A DNA stretch of 64,000 bases from assembly GCA_951394405.1 (NCBI GenBank), contig OX596336.1, positions 2,728,001 to 2,792,000 on the forward strand, read 5' to 3'. The notes below the pieces were generated by a model that had not been told where the DNA came from, ran no database searches, and worked only from the letters and a program-made list of their open reading frames with translations. A program made the translations under genes and the position numbers. Below, one piece after another: positions 61,177 through 64,000 of this stretch. The number at the start of each line of letters is the position of its first letter. Within the stretch, counting starts at the first letter, position 1. The DNA is from Coprinellus micaceus. Lineage: Eukaryota; Basidiomycota; Agaricomycetes; Agaricales; Psathyrellaceae.

Positions 61177-62710
61177 GAACGATACACGCCGGACGTGCCG
61201 ACCCTTCGGGCTCAGCACGGACCATCTCAAACATCGACGAGCACCGCCGCCCAGAGTGACGATGACCCGTTGAACATCAGCGGAGGGGGTACGGAGGATC
61301 AGAGCACCCGCTCTGCCACCGTTCCACCATCCACAGTCTACAGGGAGAAGGATGGGACCGGGGATGAAGAGGAGAGTGACGAGGAGGAGGAGGAGGTGAG
61401 TCTTGGCTCGGAAGCGACCAGGACCCCGTTCCCCACCCCGGCACCCTCCCACACCCTCACCCTAGAAGACACCATCTCCTCCCTCAATCGGGCTGCCGAG
61501 TTCTTCCTCAGACGGGATGTTCCCGCTGACGAGTATGAGGCGGTCAACACTCTACGGTTCACTTGGGACCGGGTCGAGACGAAAATGAATTACGTCGAGG
61601 CTGCCGCCATGTGGGGGAAGGCTCGACCTGATTTAACTCCAATGCAGATCGCCAAGGTTATCAATGGCGGCCCTGTACCTCCCCTACCTCAGGTTCACCC
61701 TCCTCCGATCTCTGCTGGCCCCGTCTCAAGCGGGAAGAAGCAGAAGAAGAAGAAGACGGTGATCCCTCCTTCTACGACCAAGGGTCTGCCTCGCACGCAG
61801 ATCATGGTCCTCTTCAACAAGAAGGATGGTCAGATTCCCAAGATCAACGGCGGGTTCGTCGTGAGGGGGATGAACAACATCCTTCAATGTGCTGGATCAG
61901 AGCACCGAGTCCTCTCAGGCAGTCAGGCCTATGGGGGTTGGAGTCTTCACACTACAGATGTTCCAAACGAGCGTGACTTAAATGCCGCACGCGGTTGGAT
62001 CACCCAAGTCCTCCCAGCCTGGTCCCGCAACTTGTGGGTCGGGCTTCCGCAGTCCACCAGTTATCTCGTGATACATGGTGTTCCAAAATACAAAGTCGGG
62101 GGTAACCTAACGGTCTACTCTGACATCGACAGTGCTTTCGAGGCGTCGCCCTTGAGCGAGCACTATATTCCGACCGCCCCGCCCCCAGGTGATCAACTCC
62201 GAGTCCAAGTCATCCACATCAGTGACTGTGTACTTCAATATCTGGGACTCCCAAGCAGGGACCCGCGCGAAGGCCTTGAACAACAAGACCATCAACATCC
62301 TCGGCAGGAAGTGCCTCATCAGGTCCACTCCTCGCCAACCCGGCATCCCCTTCTGCAAGAATTGCTGCAAGTGGGGACATCCTGATTTCATGTGCCGGAC
62401 CCGTCGCAGGTGCCCTATCTGCGGTGAGTCTCATACTCGGGATGAGCATCGCCACCACGCGAGCTGTTGCAAGGGCAAGCCCAAGCAACTCCCAAAGCCT
62501 ATCGCTCCCACCCCGGAGGAGATCCCTACCTGCCCCCATCGTGTACATTGTACCAACTGCAGGAAGGAAGGCCACGACACCGAGTCATCAAACTGTCCGT
62601 TCTGGTACGCGAGGTTCAACTGCGCCCAGATCGACGCTCTCAACAAGCAGGTACGTGATCGTCAAGATCATGGCAGGCTTTCATCTAACCCAGTCCTTCC
62701 TAATGTCTAG
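61177..62710 (+). pseudogene. A12 ORF1 with internal deletion and frameshift
   Basis: At about 61577, FTWDRVE jumps to TKMNYVEAAA, removing about 1 kb of the low-complexity middle while keeping the frame. Near 62177 an extra base in the YIPTAPP codons shifts the frame; the C-terminal part continues in the other frame with CKNCCKWGHPDFMC, CPICGESHTRDEHRHH and CTNCRKEGHDTESSNC to the stop at 62708-62710. Confidence 0.88.
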
Positions 62711-63268
62711 TACAACATTATGGAAGACTAGGGTTCTGTCTTTTAACGTTGCGAAGTCTTGGGACTCTCTCGTTGTATTACTCGAAACTCAATGTAAATC
62801 GTTGGATATCGTCTTCTTGCAAGAGCCTCTGTGGAGGCTCGTTCGCCACGCCCCTGCTGCGCAGAATAAGGAAGGTACGGAAGTGTGGGGCTCGCCCCGT
62901 CATCCTAAGTGGACCTGCATGGTCCCTCCCACCGAGCCTGAGACACGTCCACGAGTCATGGCCTACGTAAATAAGAGACTGGACGTCCTGCGCCCAACCT
63001 ACCGTCGAGACCTTATCGACGACTGAGATGTAATGGTTATCTCTCTGTTCACAGAGAACGAGCCCATGCACCTCATGAATGTATACTCAGACGCCGACCA
63101 TCGAGCAATTCGCTTGCTCAATCGCTGCGCAGAATCGCTCCCAGCCATGGACTACATGGCAGGAGACTTCAACTGTCACTCCAGGGAATGGGACGATGCT
63201 GTTCCGAACCATGGAGATACAGCTATTCTACTGCTGGAAACAGCAGCCCGTCTAGGTGTGGAATACTC

Positions 63269-63283
63269 CCCACCTGTCAATCC
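63269..63283. repeat. Target-site duplication of B5, left copy (right copy 63783-63797)
   Basis: CCCACCTGTCAATCC flanks B5 on both sides, in A12 ORF2 endonuclease codons. Confidence 0.95.
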
Positions 63284-63782
63284 TTTTTTTTTTTTTTTTT
63301 TAATTCAGCTTTTGTATTCCGGGCACAAAGGCAGTCCGGTCGCTAACTACTACACAAAGTATTTCTACGATACATACAGCCGGCATTTGCAAACACACGC
63401 ATAAACGCAGCGATGGGGCGAAAGATAGGACTCCCCCGAAGCGAAGTCCAAGACTCATGTGCGAAGCCTTGGTAGGCGACGCCAGAAGGACAGGTTTTAT
63501 CGTGGTTCCCCTCCCCAGACTTAGCCGACCGGCTACTAAGTAGACGTGTTTTGACCCAGGCTCACGAGGGATTCCCCACATCCCCCGACAGGCACCTCCG
63601 TAGAAGCACCCTACTTAGTCCAGCGTTCATCCGCAATCAGTTGTGGGGACTGACACGTCACGCCGGCTACCCAGTTCTACGCGCGTAAACCATTGGCCTT
63701 TACAGCACCACCCAGAGAGGGCCGCGAGCCGCTCATCCAATACCCACTGGCGGTGGGTGACAATATTGGAACCCGAAACTAA
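63284..63782 (-). mobile_element. LINE B5: short family B 3'-end insertion
   Basis: T-run 63284-63300, family B 3' UTR, and the last few ORF2 codons (PPPVGIG region, CCACTGGCGGTGGGTGACAA near 63743). 5' truncated close to the end of ORF2. Antisense to its host A12. Non-coding in practice. Confidence 0.93.
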
Positions 63783-64000
63783 CCCACCTGTCAATCCAGG
63801 ACCCACTTATGTGTCCCACGCCGATGCGAACATCAAGTCTGTAATAGACATGGTGTTCGTTCAACCCGCCTACGTCCTCTCAGCCACGCCGCTAAGGGAC
63901 CAGGACCTCAAGGGGACCTTGGATCACTACCCGCTGTCCTCAGTTATCAAACTCAGCAACTATGCTGAGCGTATCAAGGGCCGCACCCTCAAGGAGGATG

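Larger units (their letters stand above)
61177..64000 (+). mobile_element. LINE A12: family A element, interrupted by B5, continuing past the window
   Basis: From the gap the plus strand reads ORF1 (starting ERYTPDVPTLR codons), then ORF2 to residue about 191 at 63283, then after B5 onward from 63783 to the window end (KGRTLKED). ORF1 carries a roughly 1-kb internal deletion and a frameshift. ORF2 carries a nonsense codon. Short-subtype ORF1. Confidence 0.88.
62703..64000 (+). pseudogene. A12 ORF2 N-terminal part with nonsense codon, split by B5
   Basis: ATG 62703 (MSSTTLWKTRVLSFNVAKS) overlaps the ORF1 stop. TGA at 63024-63026 replaces the Arg codon of LIDDRD (CGA to TGA). Endonuclease continues with NVYSDADH and GDFNCHSREW, is cut in NPGP codons by B5, and resumes at 63783 with GPTYVSHADANIKSVIDMVF and LKGTLDHY, where SDH is LDH (Ser to Leu). 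Confidence 0.88.

Noticed and set aside
1..64000. Repeat-induced point mutation
   Set aside because: Many copies keep open frames of 900-1,500 codons, and the few nonsense changes are isolated. No systematic C-to-T pattern is apparent by eye.

Overview
The window is a transposon graveyard and nursery. I see no host protein-coding gene, tRNA or rRNA. Three retrotransposon families fill it: two related families of non-LTR (LINE) elements, called here A and B, and one Ty1/copia-type LTR family, called C. A and B have the Tad/I-type fungal layout: ORF1 with zinc knuckles, then ORF2 with apurinic-type endonuclease, reverse transcriptase, RNase H and a C-terminal Cys/His cluster. They end in an A-tail. 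Together with the copia gag-pol style, this suggests a filamentous fungus, perhaps a basidiomycete (inference). Open frames are long and there is no pervasive C-to-T decay, so strong repeat-induced mutation is unlikely here. A 200-base N gap marks a draft assembly, which matters for the junctions that lack target-site duplications.

Layout. 1-5650: element A1 (minus), interrupted by the truncated plus-strand A2; the 5' end of A1 sits in the LTR of copia remnant C1. 5651-21757: C1 (minus), split by A3 (6232-18847, minus). A3 is itself split by B1 (7750-10009) and A4 (15606-18771). C1 also carries the tiny plus-strand A5 (20281-20598). 21758-30226: A6 (plus), interrupted by the apparently intact copia C2 (21793-27683) and by A7. 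30227-37645: A8, a full-length plus-strand family A element with one frameshift. 37646-45738: the fragments B2 (minus), A9 (plus) and B3 (minus), whose junctions show no target-site duplication. 45739-59199: A10 (minus), carrying A11 (plus, no tail) and the full-length, open B4 (51483-58272). 59200-60976: AT-richer non-coding sequence with a 60-bp hairpin array. 60977-61176: gap. 61177-64000: A12 (plus), interrupted by B5.

Eight LINE insertions keep 13-17 bp target-site duplications (A2, A3, A4, A5, A7, B1, B4, B5), and C2 keeps a 5-bp duplication (CAGGA). This lets the order be read: C1 is older than A3, which is older than B1 and A4; A6 is older than C2 and A7; A10 is older than B4 and A11. 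The copies most likely to be competent are B4 (both ORFs open) and C2 (single open gag-pol, LTRs identical as far as I can read). Families A and B differ strongly in ORF1. They nevertheless share their first roughly 45 nt, their last roughly 60 nt and a block inside the 3' UTR, which suggests common promoter and reverse-transcriptase recognition modules.
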